Source: Terriglobus albidus (GTDB taxonomy: Bacteria > Acidobacteriota > Terriglobia > Terriglobales > Acidobacteriaceae). Taken from it: a DNA stretch of 64,000 bases. The notes beneath the pieces were generated by a model. The model saw only the letters and a list, made by a program, of their open reading frames with translations. It was not told where the DNA came from and did not search any database. This document shows positions 1 to 9,660 of this stretch, piece by piece. The first letter of the stretch is position 1, and each line of letters opens with the position of its first letter. The stretch lies in contig NZ_JAGTAS010000056.1 of NCBI RefSeq assembly GCF_025685425.1, positions 1 through 64,000 of the forward strand. The letters are read 5' to 3'. A program made the position numbers and the translations under genes.

Positions 1-43
1 CTCGACCACGCACTGTCAAACGGGCATGATGGTGATAGTCCAT
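1..43 (-). pseudogene. Start of an IS481-like transposase gene, cut by the window edge
   Basis: Read on the minus strand from an ATG at 43, the first codons give MDYHHHARLTVRGR. This resembles the N-terminus of IS481-family transposases, which open with a short polar stretch followed by an ARLT-x-x-x-R motif. Only 14 codons are inside the window, so the call rests on a very short match and it is not possible to say whether the gene is intact. It faces away from the gene at 327-1265. Confidence 0.4.
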
Positions 44-160
44 CTGGCCTCCGAAGATTTTGGATTGCTCTCACAATCAGCTTCTTCGTTCTCGGTCAGA
101 TGGACAATAACCTATTGAAACTTCACATTTAGCCACTGAGGTACCCAACCAATGACCTCA

Positions 161-210
161 GCGGCTAAAGCCGCGTTTCTTGCCAACTTTGTACGGCACG
201 GCTGAAGCCG
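161..210. repeat. Two short palindromes of the GGCTAAAGCC type
   Basis: GCGGCT-AA-AGCCGC lies at 161-174 and CGGCT-GA-AGCCG at 199-210. The same CTAAA/CTGAA-centred palindromes recur in the 38.1-38.3 kb gap, so this looks like a dispersed intergenic repeat family. The rest of 44-326 shows no gene that I can support. Confidence 0.5.
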
Positions 211-326
211 ATGCCCTTAAGCAAAACAGGAGCGAACTTCGGTATAGTGCGGGGTCTTGGCAATTTGCGCCGTTTTCCTGTAAAGCAAACTGCATTCGTC
301 GGAGCTACAGCATTAGGAGAATTGCT

Positions 327-1265
327 CTAACTCTTCACCGCTTCGCACTCTGCGGACGATGTGACTGGCTGGGGGCTGGGCTCGATTTTGGGCGATGGCT
401 TTCGCATACTGCTGTTCATCAGAATCAAGCCGGCGATCACCACCAGCACTCCTACATAGGCCAGAGGCGCAACCTGTTCATGTGCAACGAGCCCCCAGAA
501 GATACCCCAGATCGGCAAAAGGTAGGTCACCGCGACAACGTGGGTCGCGGGAATGTGGGCCAGCAGATTGAAGTACAGGAAGTAAGCCAAGCCGCTACCG
601 GCAAGGCCGAGGACCAGAATAGCGAGAACAGGAGGCAGGGTGATGTGAGTCGGATGCCGCGTGAGGACGGCGACAGGAGCCAGCATCGATGCAGCCAGCG
701 AGAGCTGTGCTGTGGCCAGGCCGATAGGATCCAGGCCCTGTAGCTTCGCCTTCGCGATAAGTGTAGCGGTCGCGTAGCCGAGTGTCGCCAATACAATCAC
801 GGTGATCCCAAGGGTCAGATTGCCTTGTCCCGGCGCCGGGTCGGAGGCTCGGCTGTAGACCACCAAGGCTACACCGCCAAAGCCGATCAGAACACCGAGT
901 ATCGTCGCCAGTCCCATCTTCGTGCGGTGCACAGCCATGCCTAAGAGCATGGTCCAGATCGGGAGAGTCGCATTCAGGACGGCAGCCGTATTGCTCGGCA
1001 CAGTTTGCTCTCCCCAGGCAAAGAAGCTGAAGGGAATCGCGTTATTGAAGAGCGCCACGGCAAGCAGCCAGGGCAACATCTTCCGTGGAGGAAGCCGGTT
1101 TCCCCTGAGTTTCAGTAAGACCAGGAGCAAGACCGCGCCCGAGCCGGACCGGAGCATTCCTACCCAGACCGGCGGGAAGGTTGTCGCTGCGATCCGGATC
1201 ATGAGAAATGAGATGCCCCATACCGCTGAGAGCAGGATGATCTGCGCGATGTGCCGTGGCTTCAT
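327..1265 (-). CDS. EamA/DMT-family inner-membrane transporter
   Basis: The 312-residue protein is almost entirely hydrophobic, with about ten predicted membrane segments arranged as two EamA repeats. It opens with QIILLSAVWGISFLMIRIAA, typical of the drug/metabolite transporter superfamily, which exports amino acids, nucleotides or other small metabolites. Repeat one covers roughly residues 5-135 and repeat two roughly 150-285. The tail after residue 285 is polar. The substrate cannot be read from sequence. The gene is divergent from the LysR regulator at 1352, with only about 86 bp between the two starts, so that regulator is the natural candidate to control it. Confidence 0.88.
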   Translation of the reverse strand: MKPRHIAQIILLSAVWGISFLMIRIAATTFPPVWVGMLRSGSGAVLLLVLLKLRGNRLPPRKMLPWLLAVALFNNAIPFSFFAWGEQTVPSNTAAVLNATLPIWTMLLGMAVHRTKMGLATILGVLIGFGGVALVVYSRASDPAPGQGNLTLGITVIVLATLGYATATLIAKAKLQGLDPIGLATAQLSLAASMLAPVAVLTRHPTHITLPPVLAILVLGLAGSGLAYFLYFNLLAHIPATHVVAVTYLLPIWGIFWGLVAHEQVAPLAYVGVLVVIAGLILMNSSMRKPSPKIEPSPQPVTSSAECEAVKS

Positions 1266-1351
1266 GGAGATTAACTTTCGCAGGCGGTATGAATCGCGTC
1301 CAGCGAATTGATATGATGACTTGCATCGAAATTCCTGATGGGAGTGAAGCT

Positions 1352-2242
1352 GTGCTCGATCTCAAGCAGGTACGGACGTTTGCGGAAGTTGCGCGCGAAA
1401 AGAGCTTTACCCGTGCTGCCAGTCAGTTACATTATGCGCAGTCCAGCGTAACAGCGCAGGTGCATGCGCTCGAAAGCGAACTCGGTTTGCCGCTGTTCAA
1501 TCGGTTGGGCCGGCAGGTGGAACTGACGGCAGCAGGCACGCAGTTTCTCGCGTATGCAACCCGGCTGCTGGTCCTGGCGGAAGAAGCGCGTACCTCGGTG
1601 CAGAAGAGCGGGCAGGTAGTCGGCCCCCTGGTGATTACAGCGTCGGAAAGTCTGTTGACCTACCGTCTGCCGGACCTGCTGCGGAGTTTCCAGTGCACTT
1701 ACCCGGGTGTACAACTTACGCTGCATACCAGTACGCAGTGTGCTTCTGTCAGTCCTCTGGAACCGGGCATCGACATCGCCATCACTATCGATGAGCCGAT
1801 CGAGGTGCCGCAACTTCTGGTGAAGTGTGTCCGCCGGGAGCCGATGCTGGCCCTCGTTGCCAAGGAGCATGCGCTTGCCGGCTATAAGAAGGTTACGGCA
1901 ACGGAGATCGCCGAACAGCAGATACTGCTTACGGAACGCAGTTGCAGTTATCGCGCACTCTTCGAACGTACCCTGGCGCAGGGCGGTGGCCGTGTGAGTA
2001 AATGCCTGGAGTTCGCGAGCGTCGAGGCCCTGAAACAGTGCGCGCTCGCGCGCATGGGCGTCGCCGTGCTGCCGGAGGTTGTGGTGGAGGAAGAACTGGA
2101 GAAGGGAAGCCTGGTTGCATTGCCGTGGCCGGAGAAGCGGCTCTCTGTCTATACCCAGGTCGTTCGGCATCGCGACAAGTGGTTTTCGCCGGTGATGCAG
2201 GCATTCTGGTCGATGGCGCTGGAGATGCTAGCGGAACGGTAG
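1352..2242 (+). CDS. LysR-family transcriptional regulator
   Basis: The protein has the standard LysR layout. A winged helix-turn-helix lies in the first 60 residues (DLKQVRTFAEVAREKSFTRA, then ASQLHYAQSSVTAQVHALE), and a periplasmic-binding-protein-like effector domain follows to the end. I chose GTG at 1352 (296 residues) because GGAG at 1341-1344 sits 7 bases upstream and the family normally begins right at LDLKQ. The longer frame opens at GTG 1256, and starting there would put the protein inside the divergent EamA gene. LysR proteins usually regulate a divergent neighbour in response to a small ligand, here probably the transporter at 327-1265. Confidence 0.9.
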   Translation: MLDLKQVRTFAEVAREKSFTRAASQLHYAQSSVTAQVHALESELGLPLFNRLGRQVELTAAGTQFLAYATRLLVLAEEARTSVQKSGQVVGPLVITASESLLTYRLPDLLRSFQCTYPGVQLTLHTSTQCASVSPLEPGIDIAITIDEPIEVPQLLVKCVRREPMLALVAKEHALAGYKKVTATEIAEQQILLTERSCSYRALFERTLAQGGGRVSKCLEFASVEALKQCALARMGVAVLPEVVVEEELEKGSLVALPWPEKRLSVYTQVVRHRDKWFSPVMQAFWSMALEMLAER

Positions 2243-2259
2243 AGCATTTCACGAAAAGA

Positions 2260-2283
2260 GTGAAGCTGTGCTTGCAGCTTCAC
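2260..2283. terminator. Hairpin terminator between convergent genes
   Basis: GTGAAGCTG at 2260-2268 pairs perfectly with CAGCTTCAC at 2275-2283 around a 6-base loop. On the minus strand the stem is followed by CTCTTTTC, so it probably ends the mannosidase transcript. It may serve the LysR gene as well. Confidence 0.65.
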
Positions 2284-2304
2284 CCTTTGGTGATTGAGTG
2301 GAGA

Positions 2305-5300
2305 TTATTTCGACGTTGCTGCACCGGGTTCTGCCGCTGGGGGTTTCGGCACATCGAGTAATGAGGTCGCGACGGTGAGCTTCTCGCTTTCCTGTGCTGC
2401 GGAGATAGCGAGGATGCGAATCTTGTCGTTGTTTGGCAGCGTGATGGTCTTTGCACCTTCCGCGACATCGATCGGATAGGCAAACAGGTAGGAATACTGA
2501 TAGGGCTGGTTGAGTCCTTGCGGCGTATGAATGTGCGAGGCGTACCAGGCGAGACCAGCTGTCTTCAGGAAGCCGGCTTTCAGGCCGATATAGTCGTCCG
2601 GATAACGAGGCGCCGGAGGACGTGCCTCGCGCTGCTGCAGATCTGCAGGAGGCCATGCCGCGTGATTGGCTGAGATGGCCCAGTTGCGCCCGGGCTGCTG
2701 TTCCTTCCAGAGACGCGTATCCCACTGGCCGATATAGCCGGTCCAGTCCTGGATTTTGAGCGTCGTAGTATGAGAGCCGACCTTGAAGACACCGGTCTGA
2801 TCACCATCAGCAGATGCGGCCAGGATATAGACACGATTGAAGTGTCCTTCCGGAAGCTTGACGGCCTGGCCTTTTGCTACTACGGCATTCAGGTTGCCTG
2901 TCTTCGCAGAGGCAAGGTCGAAGACTATGCCGTGATAGTCGATCTTGTCTGGGAGCATCTCGGCAGGGATGGCATTACCTTTCCCATCGAAGCCACCGCC
3001 ATTGGTTGCAGTATCGTCGTTGCTGCCGGCGGCAAGGTCATACTGTAGCGGCACCGCCTGAGATTGAACCGCATTCAGCTTCTCCGCGGCATCCACGAGC
3101 CGAATAGCAAAGGTCCTTGGCTGATAGGCGGTCAACGAGGTTTTGAGGGCTCCTTGTTCGACGGTCGCATCACCCAGGGGCTGCTCCTGTGCGTTGACTT
3201 CACGGGCGGAAGCAATTGGGCCTGCGAAAGAGACCTGAACATCCTGTGCCGGTTTGCCGTCAAGCTCCACCATGCGGAGGATGACTTCATCGCTGTCTTC
3301 TGCTTTCTTTAACGCGAGGACGCGGATACGCGAGTTGTTTAGATGCATGAGGGAGAAACTCTTCCCAAGTGTTCCCTGGTGTTTGCCGGTCTGGAAGGCA
3401 ATGACGGGAGCGTTCATGCGATAGGCCTGCCAGTCTGTCTGCGCAGTGCGCCAGTCACCGTCGTGCCCGGCAAGACCGAAGATGAACTCGTGATGTCCCC
3501 AGTCCTGGTTGGCTTGATCCGAATAGGGAATTGGCCGCCCGTTGGTCGAAGGTTGAAGACCCGGAGAACGCAGAAGTGTCAGCCGGATGGTGTTGTCATT
3601 CGGCTTGTCCGAACCATTCTTGAAGTCGGTCAGGATCGTGGCTCCGAAGCTTCCACTCTTGTCCTGCAGATCGATCCACTTGTGCGAGGCAACCTCGAAC
3701 TGCCGCTCATTGGCATTAGGTCTCTGAACCGTTCCAAGGTCCCAATTGTAGGTGGCGTTCTCATTCGACGCGCTCAGCGGGAACGTGGCCTTCAGGTTAG
3801 CCGAGAGCGTCTTCCAATCGATACTGTTCCCCCACACCACGCGGTTGCCCGGGTTTCCGGCGGAGAGGCTGACGGTCTGTACGAACTTCGAGCCTTCGGC
3901 TTCGCGCGTTACTTCCAGCGTGACGCGGACCGGGCCGTTCTCCTTGATGCGGATCGTGGGCTTGCCCGCGACATAGGAGCGAGGCGCGGCCTGCTCCTGA
4001 TCGAAGTCCATATTCCATGCCGGCCACTGCTTTGGCTTGTCATTGGAGATGGCCAGACGTACAGGAGCAGAGAGAAGTTCTTTCTTCATTTGCTTGTCGT
4101 AGATGCTGGAGACATCACCATCTGAGTTGAGCTTCACGAGATAACGAGCGTTTTCGAGAGAAGAGTTAGTCACCTTGAGGCCGGTCGAGGGAGCAGCTTT
4201 TTGTGCCGCCTGCACGTGATACACGGCGTATCCAACAGATGGGACCGTTGCTAAGAAGAGGACCTTCCCTTCGGCAATCTGTGCGGGCACTTCTTTGCCC
4301 TGAGGATCGGTGACTGTGACGCTCTTTGGAGGGGCGCTGGGGAAGTGGAGATCGGCTTCGACCACATCTTCACGCTCAACGTTCAGCGGATTGAAGAGAA
4401 CGACAGGGATGCCTGCCCCTTCGGTGTCTAATCCTGAGGCGATCGCCTGGCTCGCGCTGGTGAGGATGCCGGTGAACTGGTTGGCGACGATGGCATCGTC
4501 ATTCCAGGCATACTCATACGACTTTGGTGTGGCGGTTCCAGCGGCGGTGTCATGGAAGTGACCTGCCAACGCCAGCATCCAGGCATCGTTCAAACGCTGT
4601 TGCGGATAGGCGCCGCCACCCATCCATGCAGCCGCGAGTGCAGACTTCTCTGCGGCATCGGCCAGAAGCTCGTTCTTCAGCACCCAGCGCTTGTGATAAG
4701 CCTGCGAGGTCAGGGAGCCGGCGGAATGGTTGATGAGCTCAAGGTCTCCTTTTACGGTCGGCAGCCTTGAGGTCATAGACGAGGGAATATCTTTGAAGAG
4801 CTGGTCGGCGGTTGCGATGACGACATGAACAGGGCCGTCTCCCACTTGTACCTCAGGTCCTGCTTCTGCGGCTTTGGGTGTCTCTCCCATCGCAAATGCG
4901 CCGCGCGGCGGAGTCGGCAGAACAGTCTTGCTCTTGGTGACGATCGCTTCCAGAAGTTTGACCGTAGACTCCTGAGTCGCGCCACCCACGTCTCCTGTAC
5001 CGACGTAATGATAGTCGGCGAAGATGCCTGTTACTTTTCCATCGAGCTCGATGCGCTTCACCCAGTTCGGCTCTACATTACGGGGACGAGGAGGAAGCGC
5101 GGCAAGCTGCTGCGGGGAAAGGCGGGCGCGCTCTTCACTGGTGAGTTGTGGTGCATTGGCCACAGCTTCTGTCGGCTCTTTGCTCAAATCGGTGTAGGTG
5201 TTGCTACCGTAGCCGCCGGGATTGAGGGCTGCGATCACGCCTTTTCCATCAGGGCCGTACCACATGCCGACATTGAAGGGGATGCCTTCGGGAGTCTGCT

Positions 5301-5943
5301 CCGGCGAGTTAGGACCACCGATCTTTGGCGCCGGCTGCCACTCGGCATTAAGCTTCTGAGTCGAGAAGCCCTTGATTCCGGCATGGGCAAGAATGCTCGG
5401 CAGCGAGGCCGGGAAGCCGAAGCAGTCCGGAAGCATGTATTCCTCGCTAGCCTTACCGAAGTCTTTGCGGAAGTAGCTATTGCCATACAGGATCTGGCGG
5501 AAGATGCCTTCTGCGCTGGGAAGGTTGACGTCGCCTTCCTCGACAGATGAGCCGGCGGGATACCAGCGGCCGGCGGCAACATAGGTGCTCATCCGTGCGT
5601 AGTCGGAAGGGAAGTACTCCTTCATCAGCCGGTAGCGGTTGGCTCCGGTCCAGTTGAAGACGTAGTGCGGATAGCGGTCCATGTAGTCGAAGTTCACCCG
5701 CATGGTCTTCAACAGGTATTCGCGGATGGTTTGGGGGAACTCCCAGCGCCACTGCGTATCGAGGTGTGCATATGGAACGACGTAAAGCGTCGGCTGGCTG
5801 GTGATATCGGGCGCCTTCATCGTCTGGGCAAAGGCTGCGCTGGAGAGAGCACTAAGCCACAGGACGCGGCGGACGAGGCTCCACCTGGAAGTGTTGCGAT
5901 GTTCACCATTGAAGAATGAGCGCGAAGAATCCATCGATCGCAT
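2305..5943 (-). CDS. Secreted glycoside hydrolase family 38 alpha-mannosidase
   Basis: This 1,212-residue protein carries an N-terminal export signal (about residues 20-40, ending AAFAQ) and then the GH38 catalytic core from about residue 50. PYAHLDTQWRW (H60, D62) matches the zinc-binding start of the family, and LPDCFGFPASLP matches the segment holding the catalytic aspartate. The middle and C-terminal regions (from about 500) are beta-rich, as in GH38 alpha-mannosidases, which remove alpha-mannosyl residues from glycans. The family includes other specificities, so the exact linkage is not certain. The gene follows the TonB-dependent receptor in the same direction, with a terminator between them, and the LacI regulator is nearby, which suggests one glycan-use locus. 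Confidence 0.9.
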   Translation of the reverse strand: MRSMDSSRSFFNGEHRNTSRWSLVRRVLWLSALSSAAFAQTMKAPDITSQPTLYVVPYAHLDTQWRWEFPQTIREYLLKTMRVNFDYMDRYPHYVFNWTGANRYRLMKEYFPSDYARMSTYVAAGRWYPAGSSVEEGDVNLPSAEGIFRQILYGNSYFRKDFGKASEEYMLPDCFGFPASLPSILAHAGIKGFSTQKLNAEWQPAPKIGGPNSPEQTPEGIPFNVGMWYGPDGKGVIAALNPGGYGSNTYTDLSKEPTEAVANAPQLTSEERARLSPQQLAALPPRPRNVEPNWVKRIELDGKVTGIFADYHYVGTGDVGGATQESTVKLLEAIVTKSKTVLPTPPRGAFAMGETPKAAEAGPEVQVGDGPVHVVIATADQLFKDIPSSMTSRLPTVKGDLELINHSAGSLTSQAYHKRWVLKNELLADAAEKSALAAAWMGGGAYPQQRLNDAWMLALAGHFHDTAAGTATPKSYEYAWNDDAIVANQFTGILTSASQAIASGLDTEGAGIPVVLFNPLNVEREDVVEADLHFPSAPPKSVTVTDPQGKEVPAQIAEGKVLFLATVPSVGYAVYHVQAAQKAAPSTGLKVTNSSLENARYLVKLNSDGDVSSIYDKQMKKELLSAPVRLAISNDKPKQWPAWNMDFDQEQAAPRSYVAGKPTIRIKENGPVRVTLEVTREAEGSKFVQTVSLSAGNPGNRVVWGNSIDWKTLSANLKATFPLSASNENATYNWDLGTVQRPNANERQFEVASHKWIDLQDKSGSFGATILTDFKNGSDKPNDNTIRLTLLRSPGLQPSTNGRPIPYSDQANQDWGHHEFIFGLAGHDGDWRTAQTDWQAYRMNAPVIAFQTGKHQGTLGKSFSLMHLNNSRIRVLALKKAEDSDEVILRMVELDGKPAQDVQVSFAGPIASAREVNAQEQPLGDATVEQGALKTSLTAYQPRTFAIRLVDAAEKLNAVQSQAVPLQYDLAAGSNDDTATNGGGFDGKGNAIPAEMLPDKIDYHGIVFDLASAKTGNLNAVVAKGQAVKLPEGHFNRVYILAASADGDQTGVFKVGSHTTTLKIQDWTGYIGQWDTRLWKEQQPGRNWAISANHAAWPPADLQQREARPPAPRYPDDYIGLKAGFLKTAGLAWYASHIHTPQGLNQPYQYSYLFAYPIDVAEGAKTITLPNNDKIRILAISAAQESEKLTVATSLLDVPKPPAAEPGAATSK

Positions 5944-5994
5944 CTGACCGCTCCTCGTTCCTTGAATCTGATTTGTATGGGGAGAAAGAGAAAA

Positions 5995-6018
5995 GCCCCG
6001 CGGCGTATGCCGCGGGGC
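5995..6018 (-). terminator. Rho-independent terminator after the TonB-dependent receptor gene
   Basis: A perfect 10-bp stem (5995-6004 with 6009-6018) with a 4-base loop is followed on the minus strand by TTTTCTCTTTC. It lies directly after the receptor stop codon. Confidence 0.8.
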
Positions 6019-6025
6019 CTGTGGT

Positions 6026-9000
6026 TTAGAACGCGTATCTCAGACTGAACTGGAACTGGCGTTCCGACGCGTAGGTTGTGCCCTTGTTCGTGACCTTACC
6101 GAACGTGCTGTTGGTGGGGGTCATGTCAGGGTTATCCAGGTTGGGATGGTTAGCGAAGTTGAACGCTTCAGCCTTGAAGACCAACTGGTGGTTTTCATGA
6201 CCGGGGATGACGTGGAAGGCCTTCTGCAGCGCGGCATTATAGCTCTGGAAGCCGGGGCCATAGATGAGGCCACGGGAGCCGCGCGGAGCAAAGGTGCCGG
6301 CCGCGGCAGGCTGGAAGATGCAGGTTGAGTTGATCGGACCGCAGCTTGTACCAACCTCAAACCACTGGCCAGACGTGCCGAATGAATGTGGCAGAGAAGG
6401 GGTGCGGGTGCGGGTATAGTATTGGTTGCCCGAGCCCGGTCCTACACCAGCCTGATCGAGGTTGCGCGTAACACTTTGTGGACGTCCAGACTGCGCCTGG
6501 ATGGTTCCGGAGAACTGCCAGTCGCCAACTACGGTGCGGACGAACGGATTACTTGCGTGGGTTCCGTAAGGGATATCCCAGACGTAGTTGGCAACCATCA
6601 CGTGTTTGGTGTCGAAGTCGCTCGGACCATACAGGTTAGCGTTGCTGTAAGCATTGGGAATGTTGGTTCCGTTGGAAGAGCCGTAATCCAGGCTCTTGGA
6701 CCAGGTGTAAGCCACACCGAAGAGGAAGCCCCTGGTAAGACGGCGCTTCAGATTTGCCTGCATGCCATGGTAGAACGATCCGCCATTGTTCTGGGCCTCG
6801 ATGATGGTCGAGAAGCCCTTATAGGGACGGAGCGCATCCGGAGCCTTGACCGTCGGATTCGCCTGGATCGTTCCGGGCTGAAGCTGGTTGATGTTGGCTA
6901 ACTGCTCCAGGTGGTAACCACGGCGGCCGACATAGCTCAGAGTGAACGTGCCGATGTTGGTGAACTCGTGTTCCACCGTCATGTTCCAGGCCCAGGCCTC
7001 GGGACTGGGGTAGTTGTATGCATGCGAGGTGAAGGCCAGCGGGGTGATGCTTCCTGCGGCTCCGCCGGGGTTATCAACGCTTCCCTGGCTTACCGTGGAT
7101 GCCGGCTGGAACGGAGCGTTGCCGCCGACGTGCACTGTATCGCTGATACCGAGACGCTGCATATAACGGCCGGCGCCACCACGGATTACCGTACCAGGCT
7201 CAACCTGGTAGGCAAAACCTACGCGAGGCTGGATGTTGGTATAGACCGTCGGAGAGTAGTTCGCGTCGTAGCCGCGGAAGAGCCGCTGGAAGTTGCCATT
7301 GAGGATGCTGTCGGGAACATGTCCCTTGGCGGCGCTGGGGAAGCCGGAGCCAGGGATCACGACGCCATTGTACTGATCTCCACCGATCAGGAAGCCAGTG
7401 GTCGTATTGACCGTAGGAGCCAACGTCGGGTTGTAGTCCTTCGGGCTGAAGAAGGCCTGGTTACCCCACAACGAGTGATACGGCTTCATGATGCTGTAGC
7501 GGACGCCGTACTCGAGCACGAACTTCGGAGTCATGCGCCACTGGTCCTGGGCAAACATCTCGAACATGTTGCCGCGGAACGGAGTGTAGGAGCGCTGGCC
7601 GATCTCTCCGTAGGTGTCGAAGATGCCCAGCGCTGCGTTGGCGACTGCTGCCTTGGACGTGGCCCCGCCGCCGCGATTATCCGTAAAGACGAACAGACCG
7701 TTCTGGTTGTTCGTGGTGCCCGGCCGCGTGTTGTCGACGCTGATCTGGTCGTAGTTGTTCTCGCCGGCGTACTCCCATACTCCACCGAACTTGAGCGTGT
7801 GGTTTCCTTTGACCCAGGTGAACGTATCGCCCACGTCGTAAACCATACCGCCGGACCGCGACGGATACGGACCGCCGTCAAGCGTACCGAAGCTGCCGAG
7901 CTGAATGGTCGGGATCTTGTTGGGAACGACCTTGGTGGCGGAACCGAAGAGGTAGGGATAGTTGATGCCGTACTTCGTACGATCAAAACGGCCCGAGGAT
8001 GTATCGATATTGATGTCGACGTGATCGGCAGCGCCAGAGACGAAGGCGTCATTGATCATCGTGGAGTTGATGGTCCAGGTATGGTGCAGCACGCCGACCT
8101 GGTTCGGGCGGTGGAAGATACGAGGATTGGTGTTGAAGTTGCCGAAGTGCGGCTCGTAATCGTCGTAGTTGTAGTTCAACAGGCTGAAGCGCAGACGATG
8201 CGCATCGTTGGGAACAAAGTCGATGATCAGCGTGTCTTTACGCTGACTTTCGGTGTAAAGCGCAGTATCGGTCCAGTTGCTGGAGGCATTTCCCACGAGA
8301 TTGGGGAGTGGATATGCATTCAGCAGGCCAATACCGTTCGGGCTGAGCTGAGCGGTGGGAATGACGTTATTGGCGTAGGCAACACCCGTAGTGGGATTCA
8401 CGATCTGCACGGGCGAGCTATAGAAGATGTTCGAGCCGAGCAGTTCGCCGAAGTCACCCGTTCTCATGCGAGCTGTCGGAACCTTCAGCGTGGCGCTGGA
8501 GGTATCGTCGTGGTTGTACTTCACCCACTCCTGGCCGGCCAGGAAGAAGAGCTTGGAGCGACCCGAGTTGAAGTGGCCGGGGATGAAGAACGGACCGTTC
8601 AGGTTCCAGCCGTACTGGTTGTAGCGGAAGGCGCCGCGCTTCAGCTTTTGATTGTTGCGCTGCCAAGTGTTGGCGTTGAGATAGTTATTGCGGAAGTACT
8701 CGAACAGGCTGCCGTGGAAGTTCGCCGTACCGCTCTTGGGAACCAGACGGATCAGACCGCCGGAGGTGCGGCCGTATTCGGCAGGATAGTTCGAGCTGAG
8801 GACCTGAACCTGCGACGTGGAGTCAACATCGGCAACACCAACGCTGGTGCCGTTGGAGCGGGTACGCACCATCGGTGCGCCGTCGAAGGTCTGCATGCTC
8901 TCCTGCGAGCGGGCTCCGTTGATGTTGAGCGGGTTATCGAGACCGAAGCCAAGGGCCGCCATCGAGTTGTTGCGGACGACGCCGGGTTCCATCTGTGCGA

Positions 9001-9475
9001 GATAGAGCGGGTTACGGCCGTTAAGCTGGATGTTCTTGACCTGCTCCTGCGTGATGAGCTGGCCCACCGATGCGCTCTCGGTCTGGACCGTGTTGGCATT
9101 GGCTTCGACCGTGACCGAGGTGGTGCTGTCACCCACCTTCATGGTTACGTCGACGCGGCGACCAATGTTCGGGTCGACCTGGATACCGCTGAGGGTTACG
9201 GATGCAAAACCCGCGGCCTCGACGCGCAGGGTGTATGCCCCCGGTGTGACGTTGGTGATGTTGAAGTTGCCTTCGTCGTTTGAGACCGCATGGGTCTCAG
9301 CGCGGGTAGCGTTGTTCTGAAGGGTGATATTGGCCTTCGAAACAAGGGCTCCGGACGGGTCGGTAATGGTTCCTGACAGTGAAGACGTATCCTGCGCAAC
9401 GAGCGAATAGCCCGTTAAAAACAGATACACCAGAACGGATAGAAATATCCGAATAGGGATTTTGTGGCGTTTCAT
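6026..9475 (-). CDS. Large TonB-dependent receptor with carboxypeptidase-regulatory domain (Oar-like)
   Basis: The 1,149-residue outer-membrane protein has a signal peptide (about residues 1-27), then a CarboxypepD_reg beta-sandwich at about 30-115 (SLSGTITDPSGALVSKANIT). A plug domain follows at about 125-245 (NGRNPLYLAQMEPGV, then NINGARSQE), then a long beta-barrel that ends in aromatic F (FQFSLRYAF). This layout is the Oar/CarboxypepD type abundant in Acidobacteriota, thought to import large glycans with energy from TonB. GAGGAGG sits 4 bases before the ATG. The neighbouring alpha-mannosidase and LacI regulator suggest a mannose-containing ligand, but that is inference. Confidence 0.9.
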   Translation of the reverse strand: MKRHKIPIRIFLSVLVYLFLTGYSLVAQDTSSLSGTITDPSGALVSKANITLQNNATRAETHAVSNDEGNFNITNVTPGAYTLRVEAAGFASVTLSGIQVDPNIGRRVDVTMKVGDSTTSVTVEANANTVQTESASVGQLITQEQVKNIQLNGRNPLYLAQMEPGVVRNNSMAALGFGLDNPLNINGARSQESMQTFDGAPMVRTRSNGTSVGVADVDSTSQVQVLSSNYPAEYGRTSGGLIRLVPKSGTANFHGSLFEYFRNNYLNANTWQRNNQKLKRGAFRYNQYGWNLNGPFFIPGHFNSGRSKLFFLAGQEWVKYNHDDTSSATLKVPTARMRTGDFGELLGSNIFYSSPVQIVNPTTGVAYANNVIPTAQLSPNGIGLLNAYPLPNLVGNASSNWTDTALYTESQRKDTLIIDFVPNDAHRLRFSLLNYNYDDYEPHFGNFNTNPRIFHRPNQVGVLHHTWTINSTMINDAFVSGAADHVDINIDTSSGRFDRTKYGINYPYLFGSATKVVPNKIPTIQLGSFGTLDGGPYPSRSGGMVYDVGDTFTWVKGNHTLKFGGVWEYAGENNYDQISVDNTRPGTTNNQNGLFVFTDNRGGGATSKAAVANAALGIFDTYGEIGQRSYTPFRGNMFEMFAQDQWRMTPKFVLEYGVRYSIMKPYHSLWGNQAFFSPKDYNPTLAPTVNTTTGFLIGGDQYNGVVIPGSGFPSAAKGHVPDSILNGNFQRLFRGYDANYSPTVYTNIQPRVGFAYQVEPGTVIRGGAGRYMQRLGISDTVHVGGNAPFQPASTVSQGSVDNPGGAAGSITPLAFTSHAYNYPSPEAWAWNMTVEHEFTNIGTFTLSYVGRRGYHLEQLANINQLQPGTIQANPTVKAPDALRPYKGFSTIIEAQNNGGSFYHGMQANLKRRLTRGFLFGVAYTWSKSLDYGSSNGTNIPNAYSNANLYGPSDFDTKHVMVANYVWDIPYGTHASNPFVRTVVGDWQFSGTIQAQSGRPQSVTRNLDQAGVGPGSGNQYYTRTRTPSLPHSFGTSGQWFEVGTSCGPINSTCIFQPAAAGTFAPRGSRGLIYGPGFQSYNAALQKAFHVIPGHENHQLVFKAEAFNFANHPNLDNPDMTPTNSTFGKVTNKGTTYASERQFQFSLRYAF

Positions 9476-9506
9476 CCAGCCTCCTCGAAAAAATACAACG
9501 TCATCG

Positions 9507-9516
9507 TTTACGTAAA
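9507..9516. promoter_or_regulatory. Candidate LacI-family operator in front of the receptor gene
   Basis: TTTACGTAAA is a perfect 10-bp palindrome with a central CG step, the form typical of LacI-family operators. It lies about 31 bp upstream of the receptor start codon, where it could block or overlap the promoter. Confidence 0.55.
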
Positions 9517-9610
9517 ATTATGATTGCGCTATCACAGCGACAACCATATTTATGCGTTTGGAATAAGTGTTGTCAAGACAGATGCACCGATTTTATTGTG
9601 GAATACGGAC

Positions 9611-9638
9611 GCTACCAGAAAACCGGTGATATGGTAGC
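9611..9638. promoter_or_regulatory. Interrupted dyad upstream of the LacI gene
   Basis: GCTACCA (9611-9617) and TGGTAGC (9632-9638) form a perfect inverted repeat around a central ACCGGT palindrome with the same dyad centre. It ends 22 bp before the TTG start of the regulator, a natural place for an autoregulatory operator. Confidence 0.5.
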
Positions 9639-9660
9639 TCTCTCAGATTTGAGGCCATGA

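Noticed and set aside
6911-9283. Long plus-strand open frame of 790 codons
   Set aside because: It is exactly antisense to the TonB-dependent receptor, has no family motif and only reflects codon bias in a high-GC gene.
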